DNA of 64,000 nt from Comamonas sp. lk (GTDB lineage: Bacteria > Pseudomonadota > Gammaproteobacteria > Burkholderiales > Burkholderiaceae_C), in assembly GCA_945860595.1 (NCBI GenBank), contig CAMAQV010000003.1, forward strand, positions 1 to 64,000, in the 5' to 3' direction. The translations under genes and the position numbers were made by a program. The number at the start of each line of letters is the position of its first letter. The stretch's first letter is position 1. The notes beneath the pieces are model-generated. The model did no database searches. It saw nothing but the letters and a program-made list of their open reading frames with translations, and was not told the origin of the DNA. Below are positions 17,566 through 27,102 of the stretch, piece by piece.

Positions 17566-20199
17566 TTACAGTTTGGCCGCCACCCAGGCGCGCGCACTGG
17601 CGATGGCCGCGTCCAGCTTGGATGGTTCGGAGCCACCGGCCATGGCCATATCGGGCTTGCCACCGCCCTTGCCGCCCACTTGCGCGGCCAGAAAGTTCAC
17701 CAGTTCACCGGCTTTGACCTTGGCAATCAGTTCCGCGCCGACCCCGGCCACCAGCTGGACTTTGTCGCCCTCGACCGCGCCAAGCACGATGATGGCGCGC
17801 GGCAGTTTGTCGCGCAGTTTTTGCAGCGTGCTGCGCAGGGCCGCCGCGTCGGCCCCCTCCATGCGCGCAGCCAAAAAGGGCACGCCCGAGAGGTCTTGTA
17901 CCTGGCTGATCAAAGCCTCGCCCTGGTAGGCAGCCAGCTTGGCTTTGAGCGCGGCAATTTCTTTGTCTTGCGCCTTGGCGTGGTCCACGGTGCTGCTGAT
18001 GCGCGCACGCAATTCGGCCACCGGGGTTTTGAGCGCAGCAGCGGCCTGCGCTACCATGTCATCCAGGTCTTGCAAATAGGCCAGCGCGCCGCTGCCGGTC
18101 ACTGCCTCGATGCGCCGCACGCCCGAGGCGATGCCGCCCTCGGAGACGATTTTGAACACGCCGATATCGCCGGTGCGCCCCACGTGCGTGCCGCCGCACA
18201 GTTCACGGGTCGTGCCGATGTCCAGCACGCGCACGATCTCGCCGTACTTCTCGCCAAACAGCATTTGCGCGCCGGTTTTTTTGGCGGATTCGATGTCCAT
18301 CAACTGCGCCTGCGTGGCGCTATTGGCCAGAATTTGGGCGTTCACCTTGTCTTCAATCGCGCGGATTTGCGCGTCGGTCACCGGGGCGTTGTGGGCGAAG
18401 TCAAAGCGCGTGCGCTCGGCATTCACCAAGCTGCCTTTTTGCTGCACATGCTCACCCAGCACTTCGCGCAACGCTTCGTGCATCAGGTGGGTCGCGCTGT
18501 GGTTGCGCATGGCAGCGGCACGCACCGCCGCGTTCACCTGCGCCTGCACCGTATCGCCCACCTTGAGGCTGCCGTGCGCCACGCTGCCGTGGTGGCCGAA
18601 CACATCGGATTTGATTTTTTGCGTATCGGCCACGGCAAACACCGAGGTGCCGCTGCTCAGCGTCCCCTCGTCGCCCACCTGCCCGCCGCTCTCGGCGTAA
18701 AACGGCGTCACGTCCAGCACGACCGCGCCGCCTTGACCAGCCTGCAGTGCTTGCACCGGCGCGCCGTCCAGGTACAAGGCCTCGACCACAGCGGTTTGTG
18801 TGAGGTGGTCGTAGCCGACGAAAACATTGCCCGCGCCGCTGTAGTCCAGCGCGCGGTCCTGCTTGAATTTGCCTGCGGCACGGGCCTGGGATTTTTGGCG
18901 CTCCATGGCGGCGTCAAAGCCTGCCGCATCCACATCGACATGGCGCTCACGGCACACGTCGTTGGTCAAATCCAGCGGGAAGCCATAGGTGTCGTGCAGC
19001 TTGAAAGCGACTTCGCCGGGCAGCACGTTCACGCCACCGGCCAAAGCCGTATCCAGAATCTGCATCCCGGTTTCCAGCGTTTCATAGAAACGTTCTTCCT
19101 CCAGCCGCAGCGCCTCGGTAATGCGCTTTTCTTCCGACTTGATTTTGGGATACGCATCGCCCATCAACTGCACCAGATCGGCAACCAGTTTGTGGAAGAA
19201 GGGCGTCTTCTGGCCCAGCTTGTAGCCGTGGCGGATGGCGCGGCGCACGATGCGGCGTTGCACATAGCCGCGGCCTTCGTTGCTGGGCAGCACGCCGTCG
19301 CTCACCAAAAATGCGGTGGCGCGGATGTGGTCGGCAATCACCCTAAGCGAGTTGTTTTTCAGGTCGGCGCAGCCGGTTTCGCGCGCGGCGGCTTGTATCA
19401 GCTGGTCAAAGATGTCGATTTCGTAATTGCTGTGCACATGCTGCAAGATGGCCGCCAGGCGCTCCAGGCCCATGCCGGTGTCCACGCAGGGCGCGGGCAG
19501 CTTGACCAGGCTGCCGTCGGTCTGCATGTCGAACTGCATGAACACGTGGTTCCAGATCTCAATAAAGCGGTCGCCGTCTTCCTCGGGGCTGCCCGGGGGG
19601 CCGCCGGGAATGTGCGGGCCGTGGTCGTAAAAAATCTCGGAGCAGGGGCCGCAGGGGCCGGTATCGGCCATCATCCAAAAATTGTCAGACGCGTATTTTT
19701 TACCCTTGTTGTCGCCGATGCGCACGATGCGGTCGGCGGGCAGACCGATTTCTTTGTGCCAGATATCAAAAGCCTCGTCGTCGTCGATATAGACCGTCAC
19801 CAGCAGGCGTTCGGGTGGCAGTTTGTAGACCTGGGTCAGCAACTCCCAGCCCCAGTGCAGGGACTCGCGCTTGAAGTAGTCGCCAAAACTCCAGTTGCCC
19901 AGCATCTCGAAAAAGGTGTGGTGGCGCGCGGTGTAGCCCACGTTCTCCAAATCGTTGTGCTTGCCACCGGCGCGCAGGCAGGCCTGAACGGATGCGGCGC
20001 GCACGTACGAGCGCTTGTCCGCACCCAAAAACACGTCTTTGAACTGCACCATGCCGGAGTTGGTGAACATCAGCGTCGGGTCGTTGCCGGGAACGAGCGG
20101 GCTGCTGGCAACCACGGTATGGCCCTTGGAGGCGAAAAAGTCGAGAAAAGTCTTGCGGATATCGGCAACGCTGACGGTGCTCGGCAGGGACTGGGTCAT
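17566..20199 (-). CDS. alaS: Alanyl-tRNA synthetase AlaS
   Basis: Class II aminoacyl-tRNA synthetase, 877 aa (E. coli enzyme 876). The N-terminal catalytic core ([53 protein letters not shown]) is followed by the tRNA-recognition helices, the editing domain ([19 protein letters not shown] for Hxxx[16 protein letters not shown] for CxxxH) and the C-Ala domain with [20 protein letters not shown]. The start is ATG at 20199. The 140-base upstream gap is shared with the divergent marR. A long antisense ORF (872 aa, plus strand) is only its shadow. Confidence 0.98.
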   Translation of the reverse strand: MTQSLPSTVSVADIRKTFLDFFASKGHTVVASSPLVPGNDPTLMFTNSGMVQFKDVFLGADKRSYVRAASVQACLRAGGKHNDLENVGYTARHHTFFEMLGNWSFGDYFKRESLHWGWELLTQVYKLPPERLLVTVYIDDDEAFDIWHKEIGLPADRIVRIGDNKGKKYASDNFWMMADTGPCGPCSEIFYDHGPHIPGGPPGSPEEDGDRFIEIWNHVFMQFDMQTDGSLVKLPAPCVDTGMGLERLAAILQHVHSNYEIDIFDQLIQAAARETGCADLKNNSLRVIADHIRATAFLVSDGVLPSNEGRGYVQRRIVRRAIRHGYKLGQKTPFFHKLVADLVQLMGDAYPKIKSEEKRITEALRLEEERFYETLETGMQILDTALAGGVNVLPGEVAFKLHDTYGFPLDLTNDVCRERHVDVDAAGFDAAMERQKSQARAAGKFKQDRALDYSGAGNVFVGYDHLTQTAVVEALYLDGAPVQALQAGQGGAVVLDVTPFYAESGGQVGDEGTLSSGTSVFAVADTQKIKSDVFGHHGSVAHGSLKVGDTVQAQVNAAVRAAAMRNHSATHLMHEALREVLGEHVQQKGSLVNAERTRFDFAHNAPVTDAQIRAIEDKVNAQILANSATQAQLMDIESAKKTGAQMLFGEKYGEIVRVLDIGTTRELCGGTHVGRTGDIGVFKIVSEGGIASGVRRIEAVTGSGALAYLQDLDDMVAQAAAALKTPVAELRARISSTVDHAKAQDKEIAALKAKLAAYQGEALISQVQDLSGVPFLAARMEGADAAALRSTLQKLRDKLPRAIIVLGAVEGDKVQLVAGVGAELIAKVKAGELVNFLAAQVGGKGGGKPDMAMAGGSEPSKLDAAIASARAWVAAKL

Positions 20200-20301
20200 G
20201 GCGGCGGCTCGTGGAAACAGGATTTGGAACAGGACTTTGGAACGCGGGCAGATGCTGCGACCGTAAAAGCATGCGATTATCGCCGCCGCATCGCATGACA
20301 G

Positions 20302-20320
20302 GGCAATAATTGCCTAGGCA
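20302..20320. promoter_or_regulatory. Candidate MarR operator
   Basis: Two overlapping perfect palindromes, GGCAATAATTGCC (20302-20314) and TGCCTAGGCA (20311-20320), lie 20 bases before the marR ATG, within the alaS-marR divergent gap. Size, symmetry and place fit an autoregulatory MarR-family operator. No -35/-10 pair could be placed with confidence. Confidence 0.5.
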
Positions 20321-20339
20321 TGAATTAGACTTGCTGCCC

Positions 20340-20888
20340 ATGTCTGCCACCCCGCCACTGAACAACTTCTACCAGGCCGACAACTACCGGCCCGAGGACA
20401 GCATCGGGCTCATGATGCGGCACATCCTCAACAGCCTGGCGCAGGGCGTGGAGCTGCAGCTGGCCAACGCGGCGCTGACCCATGCCCAGTGGATGCCCGT
20501 CTTGAAGCTGCACCTGGGTCACGCCAACACGGTGGCCGAACTGGCCCGCGAATGCCACCTGGACGCCGGAGCCATGACCCGCATGCTAGACCGGTTGGAG
20601 GCCAAAGGCCTGTGCACCCGCAGCCGCTCAGAGACCGACCGGCGGGTAGTGAACATTGCCCTCACACCCGCAGGTAGCCAGGCTGCCACCGAAATACCAG
20701 CAGTGCTCTGCCAGGTGCTCAATGCCCACCTAGCCGGTCTGAGCGGCGAGGAATTTGCCACCCTGAAATCCCTGCTGCAGCGCGTTTTGGCCAATACCAA
20801 AAATGGTGCCGCCGCACCCGAGGGCTGCGAACCGGTGCCCGCTGCTTCTGTTCTTTCCCCTTTCTCTGGAGCCACCGATGCAGGCTAG
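20340..20888 (+). CDS. MarR family transcriptional regulator
   Basis: Winged-helix repressor, 182 aa from ATG at 20340; the ORF-track start at 20310 is TTG and lies inside the candidate operator. The DNA-binding part reads ANTVAELARECHLDAGAMTRMLDRLEAKGLCTRSRSETDRRVVNIAL, the classic HTH plus beta-wing with the Asp-Arg-Arg turn. A C-terminal tail of about 30 residues beyond the dimerisation helix is Pro/Ala/Ser-rich and unusual. The stop overlaps the outer-membrane factor start by 11 bases, so it is co-transcribed with the efflux genes and probably represses them until a lipophilic or phenolic compound binds (inference from EmrR-type systems). Confidence 0.92.
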   Translation: MSATPPLNNFYQADNYRPEDSIGLMMRHILNSLAQGVELQLANAALTHAQWMPVLKLHLGHANTVAELARECHLDAGAMTRMLDRLEAKGLCTRSRSETDRRVVNIALTPAGSQAATEIPAVLCQVLNAHLAGLSGEEFATLKSLLQRVLANTKNGAAAPEGCEPVPAASVLSPFSGATDAG

Positions 20889-22338
20889 TTTTCTCCGCCC
20901 GGCCAGCGTATCTTTGCTCGTAGCCAGTGTGCTTCTGGGCGGTTGCGCGGACTTTTCAGGCATTGCGCCGCAAGCGCAGATGCGCTCAGCCACGGGAACG
21001 GGCTTGAAAGACCCACCGCCGCTCACCCCCGCCGATTTGAGCGCCATCAGCGCGCCCAACCCCTGGTGGGAACAATTTGGCGATCCGAAGCTGAACGCGC
21101 TGGTCGAACAGGCGCTGCAAACCCACCCCACGCTGCGTGTAGCGCAGGCCCGCACCGAGCGCGCCCGCGCTGCCATTGCCGGTGTGGACGCGGCCCGCCA
21201 GGTGCAGGTGGTCGGTGGCGCCGACGCCAGCCGCCAGCGCTTCAGCGCGCGCGGTTTTTATCCGCCACCGATTGGTGGTTCGGAATACGAAATCGCCACG
21301 GTGCAGGCCACTGCCAGCTACGAATTCGACTGGTTCGGTAAGAATCGCGCGGCACTTAACGCAGCGGTGGGCCAGACCGCCGCCGCACAGGCCGATGCCC
21401 AGGCGGCGCGCCTGCTACTGGCCACGCAGGTCACGCGGCATTACATCGCCCTGCTGCGCTTGCAAGCGCAGCGCACGCTGCTGCAGCAGACGGCGGCGCA
21501 ACGCCAACGCATCGGTGAGATCAGTGCCTTGCGCTTTCGGGCCGGGCTGGAGAGTGAGCTGGAGCCCCTGCTCAACAATCCCAGCGTGCCCGAAGTGCTG
21601 CGGCAGATTGCCGAGCTGGACGAGCAATTCGCACTCATCGAAAACGCGCTGGCCGCGCTGACCGGGCGGCCGGTGTTCGGTGCGGGCGTGCAGGCCACGC
21701 CCTTGGGCCGCTTGCAGGATCTGCGCAGCACTCCCCTGCCCGAGGCGCTGTTGCTGGACTTGCTGGGTCGCCGCCCCGACATCGCCGCCGCGCGCTGGCG
21801 TATCGAGGCCAGCCTGCACGAGGTCGAGCTGGCCAAAAAGCAGTTCTATCCCAACATCAATCTGGCCGCCGCGTTCGGGCTGAACAGCGTGGGTCTGAGC
21901 AATATCGGGGCCAGCAACACCGACCAGTGGAGCGTGGGCCCGGCGATTCGGCTGCCACTGTTTGATGGCGGGCGCCTGCGCGCCAACCTGCGCGGCAAGG
22001 CCACGGAGGTCGATGCGGCCATCGAGGCCTACAACGTGCTGGTGCTCGACGTCGCACACGAGGCGGCAGACCAGTGGGTCAGCGCCGCCGCCATCCAACA
22101 GCAACAGCTTCAACAGGCCACACACCAGGCCAATGCGCTGGCGCTGTACCGCATTGCGCAGCAGCGTTTTGTCGCCGGGCTTACGCACCAGACCACGGTG
22201 CTGCAGGCCGAGGGCCTGCTGCTGGTGCACCAGCGCATGGCAGTTGACTTGGCCGCCCGCGCACTGGACACCCAGGCTCTTTTGATGCGCGCCGTGGGCG
22301 GCAGCGTCGCAGCCACCCCAAACACCGCCCCGAACTGA
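20878..22338 (+). CDS. Outer-membrane efflux lipoprotein (NodT/OprM family)
   Basis: TolC-like outer-membrane channel of a tripartite pump, 486 aa. A lipoprotein signal SVLLVASVLLGGC-type sequence ends in the lipobox LLGGC, so Cys near residue 23 should be acylated. Two outer-membrane-efflux repeats follow, e.g. NPWWEQFGDPKLNALVEQAL, YEFDWFGKNRAALNAA and LLGRRPDIAAARWRIEASLHEVELAKKQFYPNINLAAAFG. ATG at 20878 is preceded by CTGGAGCC, a reasonable ribosome-binding site. It sits between marR and the emrA-like gene. Confidence 0.94.
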   Translation: MQASFLRPASVSLLVASVLLGGCADFSGIAPQAQMRSATGTGLKDPPPLTPADLSAISAPNPWWEQFGDPKLNALVEQALQTHPTLRVAQARTERARAAIAGVDAARQVQVVGGADASRQRFSARGFYPPPIGGSEYEIATVQATASYEFDWFGKNRAALNAAVGQTAAAQADAQAARLLLATQVTRHYIALLRLQAQRTLLQQTAAQRQRIGEISALRFRAGLESELEPLLNNPSVPEVLRQIAELDEQFALIENALAALTGRPVFGAGVQATPLGRLQDLRSTPLPEALLLDLLGRRPDIAAARWRIEASLHEVELAKKQFYPNINLAAAFGLNSVGLSNIGASNTDQWSVGPAIRLPLFDGGRLRANLRGKATEVDAAIEAYNVLVLDVAHEAADQWVSAAAIQQQQLQQATHQANALALYRIAQQRFVAGLTHQTTVLQAEGLLLVHQRMAVDLAARALDTQALLMRAVGGSVAATPNTAPN

Positions 22339-22392
22339 ACGCAGAACCGGGTGATGCCACTTTTTTTGACACCGAATTGATCCGCCACAACC

Positions 22393-23763
22393 ATGCACAA
22401 CGAAGCCAAAGCCTCTGACCCTCCAACCGACACGCGCGCCGAGACCGCAGCGTCTGCCAACCCGCACTTGTGTGCGCCAGCGGCGCCAGCCACCCCCCAC
22501 CAGCCCGCCGCGCCGACCCTGCCCGCGGGCTCAGCACCCGCACCGGATCGATCCAGCGGCCGTGCCAAAGCGCTCACGCTGGTGGGTATCGTCGTGCTGC
22601 TGGGTTTGTCCTACGGCGGCTACACCTGGTACGAGGGCCGCATGGAGGAAAGCACCGACAACGCCTATGTGCAAGGCAATGTGGTGCAAATCACCCCGCA
22701 AATCGGTGGCACTGTCAGCGCCATCTTCGCCGACGACACCGAGTTTGTGAAAAGCGGGCAGGCTCTGGTGCAGCTCGACACCGCCGACGCACAGGTGGCC
22801 GTGCAAATGGCGCAGGCCCAGCTGGCGCAAGCGGTGCGCCAGGTGCGCAGCCTGTACGCCAACAACACCACACTCGAGGCGCAAATCACGCTGCGTGAAA
22901 CCGACATCGCCAAAGCGCAGACCGAGTTAAACCGCGCCGGTGACGATCTGGCGCGCCGCCAATCGCTGAGCGGCAGCGGCGCGGTCTCGCGCGAAGAAGT
23001 TGCCCATGCCCAGGCCGTAGTCACGCAGGCACAAACCGCACTCAACGCGGCCCGCAACGGTGTTGCCAGTGCGCGCGATCAGCTCCAGAGCGGACGCACC
23101 CAAACCGACGGCACCAGCCTGGAAAACCACCCCAGCGTGATGGCTGCCAGTGCCAAGCTGCGTGAAGCCTATCTGGCGCTGCACCGTGCTGCCATCAACG
23201 CGCCGGTCGATGGCCAGGTGGCCAAACGCACAGCGCAACTTGGACAACGGATTGCGGCAGGCACGCCGCTGATGTCGGTGATTGCGCTCAAAGCCCTGTG
23301 GGTGGACGCCAACTTCAAGGAAGTGCAGCTGCGCAATATCCGCATCGGCCAACCAGTCACGCTTACCGCCGACCTCTATGGCAAGCGGGTGGTCTACCGC
23401 GGCACCGTGGCCGGCATGAGCGCGGGCACGGGTGCGGCCTTCTCGCTGCTGCCTGCGCAAAACGCCACCGGCAACTGGATCAAGGTGGTGCAGCGGGTGC
23501 CGGTGCGCATCCGGCTGGACCCGCAAGAAATCACGGCCAATCCGCTGCGTGTGGGCTTGTCCATGGAAGCCACCGTCAACGTCAGTGACCAGAGCGGCAA
23601 AACACTGGCCGAGTCCGCGCCCTTGGGCACGCCCGCTGCGGAAGGGGCCCAAAGCCCGGTGCAAACCGATGCCTATGCCGCCATGGACGCACAAGCCACC
23701 GAAGAAATCCAACGCATCGTGCGCGCCAACGCAGGCGGCATGGCCAAACCGGCCGGTAAATGA
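22393..23763 (+). CDS. EmrA/HlyD family membrane fusion protein
   Basis: Periplasmic adaptor of a DHA2-type efflux pump, 456 aa. A Pro/Ala-rich N-terminal cytoplasmic tail (about 1-55) precedes one membrane helix (LTLVGIVVLLGLSYGGYTWY). Then come the barrel-sandwich hybrid (ESTDNAYVQGNVVQITPQIG), a long coiled-coil hairpin (about 120-245) and the second lipoyl half (INAPVDGQVAKRTAQLGQRI). Its stop overlaps the transporter start (ATGA). Confidence 0.93.
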   Translation: MHNEAKASDPPTDTRAETAASANPHLCAPAAPATPHQPAAPTLPAGSAPAPDRSSGRAKALTLVGIVVLLGLSYGGYTWYEGRMEESTDNAYVQGNVVQITPQIGGTVSAIFADDTEFVKSGQALVQLDTADAQVAVQMAQAQLAQAVRQVRSLYANNTTLEAQITLRETDIAKAQTELNRAGDDLARRQSLSGSGAVSREEVAHAQAVVTQAQTALNAARNGVASARDQLQSGRTQTDGTSLENHPSVMAASAKLREAYLALHRAAINAPVDGQVAKRTAQLGQRIAAGTPLMSVIALKALWVDANFKEVQLRNIRIGQPVTLTADLYGKRVVYRGTVAGMSAGTGAAFSLLPAQNATGNWIKVVQRVPVRIRLDPQEITANPLRVGLSMEATVNVSDQSGKTLAESAPLGTPAAEGAQSPVQTDAYAAMDAQATEEIQRIVRANAGGMAKPAGK

Positions 23764-25349
23764 GCGGCGCACCCGCTGCCTTCAAGCCGCACCCGCCGCT
23801 GGAGGGCGCGGCGCGCATGTGGGGCACGGTGGCCCTCTCAGCCGCCACCTTCATGAACGTGCTGGACTCCTCGATTGCCAACGTCTCGCTCCCGGCGATT
23901 GCGGGCGACCTGGGCGTGAGCCCCAACCAGGGCACCTGGGTAGTCACCAGCTTTGGCGTGGCCAATGCCATTGCGGTTCCGCTGACCGGCTGGCTGTCGC
24001 AGCGATTCGGCCAGGTGCGTTTGTTCACGCTGAGCGTGCTGCTGTTCACGCTGGCGTCTTGGCTGTGCGGGTTGGCCCCGAATATGGCTACGCTGATTGC
24101 GATGCGCGCGCTGCAAGGCTTTGTGGCGGGGCCCATGATGCCGCTGGCGCAAACGCTCTTGCTCTCCAGCTACCCGCCGGCAATGGCCGGTATGGCGATG
24201 GCGCTGTGGGCCATGACCACGCTGGTCGCGCCCGTCATGGGGCCGCTGCTCGGCGGCTGGATTACCGACCACACGCACTGGGGTTGGATTTTTTATATCA
24301 ACATCCCCGTGGGCATCCTGGCGGCCTTTGTGACCTGGTCGATTTACCAGAAGCGCGAAACGCAGCGGGCCAAACTGCCCATCGACACCGTGGGCCTGAC
24401 GCTGCTGGTGCTGGCGGTGGGATGCCTGCAAATCATGCTGGACCGGGGCAAGGAACTCGATTGGTTCCACTCGGGCGAAATCATCACGCTGGGTATTGTG
24501 GCGGCGGTCAGTGGCGCATTTTTCATTGCCTGGGAACTCACAGACAAACATCCGGTGGTGGACTTGCGGCTCTTGAAACGGCGCAATTTTCTGGTCGGCT
24601 CCATGTGCCTTTCGGTGGCGTATTCGCTGTTCATCGGCAACCTGGTGCTGCTGCCGCTGTGGTTGCAGCAGTTCATGGGCTACACCTCCACGCAGGCAGG
24701 CGAAATGTTGGCTCCGGTGGGCTTGTTTGCCATCCTGCTCTCGCCCATCGTGGGCAAAAACGTACAAAAAACCGACCCACGCATGCTGGCCACATTCGCC
24801 TTCATCATGTTTGCGGTGGTGCTGCTGATGCGCTCGCACTTCAACACCCAGGCCGACTTTGTGACCATCATGCTGCCCACTTTTATACAGGGCATTGCCG
24901 TGGCGTTTTTCTTTATTCCACTGACCAGTATCACCCTGGGCGGTTTGCCACCGCAGCAGATTGCCTCGGCTTCCGGCTTGTCCAACTTCACGCGGATTGT
25001 GGGTGGCGCATTCGGCACGTCCATCACCATTACGCTGTGGCAAGACCGGGCTGCGGTGCACCACGCGGAACTCACCGAACTGGTGAACAGGGGTAGCCAA
25101 GCCTCCCTGGGCGCGCTGGGTAATTTGGAGGCGATGGGCATGGGAACCGAGCAAAGCCTGGCCACGATCAACCGCCTGATTGACCAGCAGGCCTTCATGC
25201 TGGCCTCCAACGATATTTTTGGCGGATCGGCCCTGATTTTTATGCTGCTGATTCCCACCATCTGGTTTGCCGAACGCTGGCGACCACCAGTTACAGCGGC
25301 CAGCGCATCCAAGGCCACGCCAACTGCGGACGCCGCCGCAGCGCACTAG
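23760..25349 (+). CDS. DHA2 family MFS drug exporter (EmrB-like)
   Basis: Inner-membrane proton antiporter with 14 predicted helices, 529 aa. Diagnostic parts are LDSSIANVSLPAIAGDLGVS (helix 1 motif of DHA2), GWLSQRFGQVRLFTLSVLLF (MFS motif A region), ALQGFVAGPMMPLAQTLLLS and GPLLGGWITDHTHWGWIFYINIPVG. It completes a marR-OMF-emrA-emrB tripartite efflux operon that expels toxic lipophilic compounds across both membranes. Confidence 0.95.
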   Translation: MSGAPAAFKPHPPLEGAARMWGTVALSAATFMNVLDSSIANVSLPAIAGDLGVSPNQGTWVVTSFGVANAIAVPLTGWLSQRFGQVRLFTLSVLLFTLASWLCGLAPNMATLIAMRALQGFVAGPMMPLAQTLLLSSYPPAMAGMAMALWAMTTLVAPVMGPLLGGWITDHTHWGWIFYINIPVGILAAFVTWSIYQKRETQRAKLPIDTVGLTLLVLAVGCLQIMLDRGKELDWFHSGEIITLGIVAAVSGAFFIAWELTDKHPVVDLRLLKRRNFLVGSMCLSVAYSLFIGNLVLLPLWLQQFMGYTSTQAGEMLAPVGLFAILLSPIVGKNVQKTDPRMLATFAFIMFAVVLLMRSHFNTQADFVTIMLPTFIQGIAVAFFFIPLTSITLGGLPPQQIASASGLSNFTRIVGGAFGTSITITLWQDRAAVHHAELTELVNRGSQASLGALGNLEAMGMGTEQSLATINRLIDQQAFMLASNDIFGGSALIFMLLIPTIWFAERWRPPVTAASASKATPTADAAAAH

Positions 25350-25378
25350 CGGCTGGCCTGCAAAACCGCAGATACGCC

Positions 25379-26059
25379 CTAGGTCGTGAGAGCCGGGAAT
25401 ACGCCGGTGTACACCTGCCAGGTAAAGGCCAGCACGGCAGCCGCGAGCACCAGACCCAGCAGCGTGAATGCACCGGGAATGCCTTCACCGCTGCGGGCGC
25501 GCTTGCAGCCATTGACCATGGCGCGCACCAGGTTCTCGCGGTGCAGCACACCGGTGACGACGACGGCGGCGACGTGCAGGCCCACCAGCACGATGATCCC
25601 GTTGCCCACCAGCTCGTGCACACCACTCCATAGGTCGGCGCTGTCGTCCTGGTAACTCACATAGCCTGTGGCAACCGCCAGGGCCACCACCGCCAATAAA
25701 GCCAGTACCGCCCAGCCGCCCGCCGGGTTGTGACCCAAATAGTGGGTTTGCGTCTGTCCGGCGCGCCGGGCCTGGGGAAGGTAGCCGCGCAAATAGCCGA
25801 CTGCCGCAAACGGGCTTCTAACAAAGTCAGAAAAGCGCGCGTAGCGGCTGCCCACAAAGCCCCAGACCAGCCGCCAGGCCACCAGCAGCCCCGCGCTGTA
25901 ACCCAGCGCAAAGTGCACCATGCGGCTGCGTTCGCTCTCGGCAGTCAACCAGGCACCCAGCACGCAAGCGGCCAGAAGCCAATGGAAAACCCGGGTGGGC
26001 AGGTCCCAGATCAGTTGCATCACTGGCGCTTCGCCTGCCAGCTCATTGGGCGCGCTCAT
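25379..26059 (-). CDS. Membrane cytochrome b (cytochrome b561-type, DHC partner)
   Basis: A di-heme four-helix membrane cytochrome b of 226 aa. Likely heme ligands are the His residues in RVFHWLLAACVLG, MVHFALGYSAGLLVAWR, GVHELVGNGIIVLVGLHVAAVV and VLHRENL. It would pass electrons from quinol to the periplasmic diheme cytochrome. Its start overlaps the dhc stop by four bases (ATGA). The shp-dhc-cytochrome b trio is known from Rhodobacter and Shewanella. Confidence 0.9.
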   Translation of the reverse strand: MSAPNELAGEAPVMQLIWDLPTRVFHWLLAACVLGAWLTAESERSRMVHFALGYSAGLLVAWRLVWGFVGSRYARFSDFVRSPFAAVGYLRGYLPQARRAGQTQTHYLGHNPAGGWAVLALLAVVALAVATGYVSYQDDSADLWSGVHELVGNGIIVLVGLHVAAVVVTGVLHRENLVRAMVNGCKRARSGEGIPGAFTLLGLVLAAAVLAFTWQVYTGVFPALTT

Positions 26060-26538
26060 TTGGGAATCCGCACGCCGTCTTCACCGAAATCGCCGCGCGC
26101 CGCGCCGCTGTGGCAGGCGGTGCAATTGGCCGCGCTCTTGATACTGGCGCGTTTCCACACCGATGCGGATACCTCGTCATGCTTGCGGATAAACCAGTCG
26201 CTGCGGGTGATGCGGAACTCCGGGCTGGCCGCTGCTTGGCGCGCGCTGGTGGCCGCGTTGGCGAGCAGCCACGCGCTGATTTCGCTCTGCGTTTTGCTGT
26301 CCAGCGAAGCGTCTACGCCGTAGTGCTTGTCCAGCCCAGCCATGATGCCGCGCCAGTTGGCCTTTCCGGTCAGAAACGGGGCGAATGCCACATGGCAACT
26401 GCTGCACTCGGCGGTGAAGGCGGCGGGCGCACCTTTGATGGAGGGCACCACCTCGGCGCGCGCCAGCACAACCAGAGCGGGCAGCACACACACCAGAAAA
26501 GTCAGCGCAGCGCGACGCGGGAAACCGGAGTTCGTCAT
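26056..26538 (-). CDS. Diheme cytochrome c (DHC family)
   Basis: Exported cytochrome of 160 aa. A Sec signal (AALTFLVCVLPALVVLARAE) leads to two heme-binding sites, CSSCH near residue 45 and CTACH near residue 140. Spacing and the C-terminal GDFGEDGVRIPK fit the DHC family, which donates electrons to SHP. It sits 17 bases after shp and overlaps the cytochrome b gene. Confidence 0.93.
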   Translation of the reverse strand: MTNSGFPRRAALTFLVCVLPALVVLARAEVVPSIKGAPAAFTAECSSCHVAFAPFLTGKANWRGIMAGLDKHYGVDASLDSKTQSEISAWLLANAATSARQAAASPEFRITRSDWFIRKHDEVSASVWKRASIKSAANCTACHSGAARGDFGEDGVRIPK

Positions 26539-26555
26539 AGATTCCTTAGGGGTGT

Positions 26556-26966
26556 TTATTTCAGACTGATCAGCCAGGCCAACACGTCCGCTTTCTCACG
26601 GGCTGTGCATTCGCGCGCAAGCACGTCTTTGCAGTTGCGGCGGAACCACTTATCGACCTTGGCCGGGTCGGTAAACCGCTGGGCATTGAAGGCCGGGGCC
26701 ATGGGTTCAATGATTTTGTGGGTGACAGCGTGTTCGGCTTTGCCCGTAGGGACCGCACCGTGGCAGGCGGCGCATTTCCATTCGTTGCCGTGGGTCTGAT
26801 TGAAAAATTCCTGTCCACGGGCCGCATTACCGGGGCCTTCACCGGCGCTGCGGGCCTCGGCGTTAAATCTGTCTAGAAATGAAGTGGGGCTATCTGCCAG
26901 CGCAGTCCCAAAGGCGAGGCTGAGCGCCACCGCACCGGCAAGCGCGGAAAAACGAAACCATTGCAT
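26556..26966 (-). CDS. shp: SHP-type monoheme cytochrome c (DUF1924)
   Basis: Small periplasmic oxygen-binding cytochrome c of 136 aa, like sphaeroides heme protein. After a cleavable signal (ALAGAVALSLAFGTALADS) there is one heme site, CAACH. The segment FRRNCKDVLARECTAREK carries the Asn that serves as the unusual exchangeable axial ligand in SHP, plus the Cys pair that forms its disulfide. It is the first gene of shp-dhc-cytb. SHP is thought to be a terminal electron acceptor, binding O2, NO or similar ligands; the physiological role is unsettled. Confidence 0.92.
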   Translation of the reverse strand: MQWFRFSALAGAVALSLAFGTALADSPTSFLDRFNAEARSAGEGPGNAARGQEFFNQTHGNEWKCAACHGAVPTGKAEHAVTHKIIEPMAPAFNAQRFTDPAKVDKWFRRNCKDVLARECTAREKADVLAWLISLK

Positions 26967-27032
26967 GCATCACTCCCAAACAGGTCCACCGTACAGATGC
27001 GGACCAGTCTATTGCGTTTGCACTACAGCACC

Positions 27033-27046
27033 CTGACAAAGATCAA
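27033..27046. promoter_or_regulatory. Weak FNR/ANR-like site upstream of shp
   Basis: CTGACAAAGATCAA has one perfect FNR half-site (ATCAA) and a 3/5 match to the other (TTGAT), spaced by four bases, about 67 bases upstream of the shp ATG. This is tentative evidence for oxygen-responsive control of the cytochrome genes. Confidence 0.25.
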
Positions 27047-27102
27047 GAAAAGGCCGCCTGATAGCGGTTTTAGACCTCATTTACTGGGTGTTTACTGCCG
27101 GT

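Noticed and set aside
17680-20298. 872-aa plus-strand ORF opposite alaS
   Set aside because: Complete shadow of alaS in a high-GC gene; the protein is His/Gln/Arg/Ala-rich with no recognisable domain.
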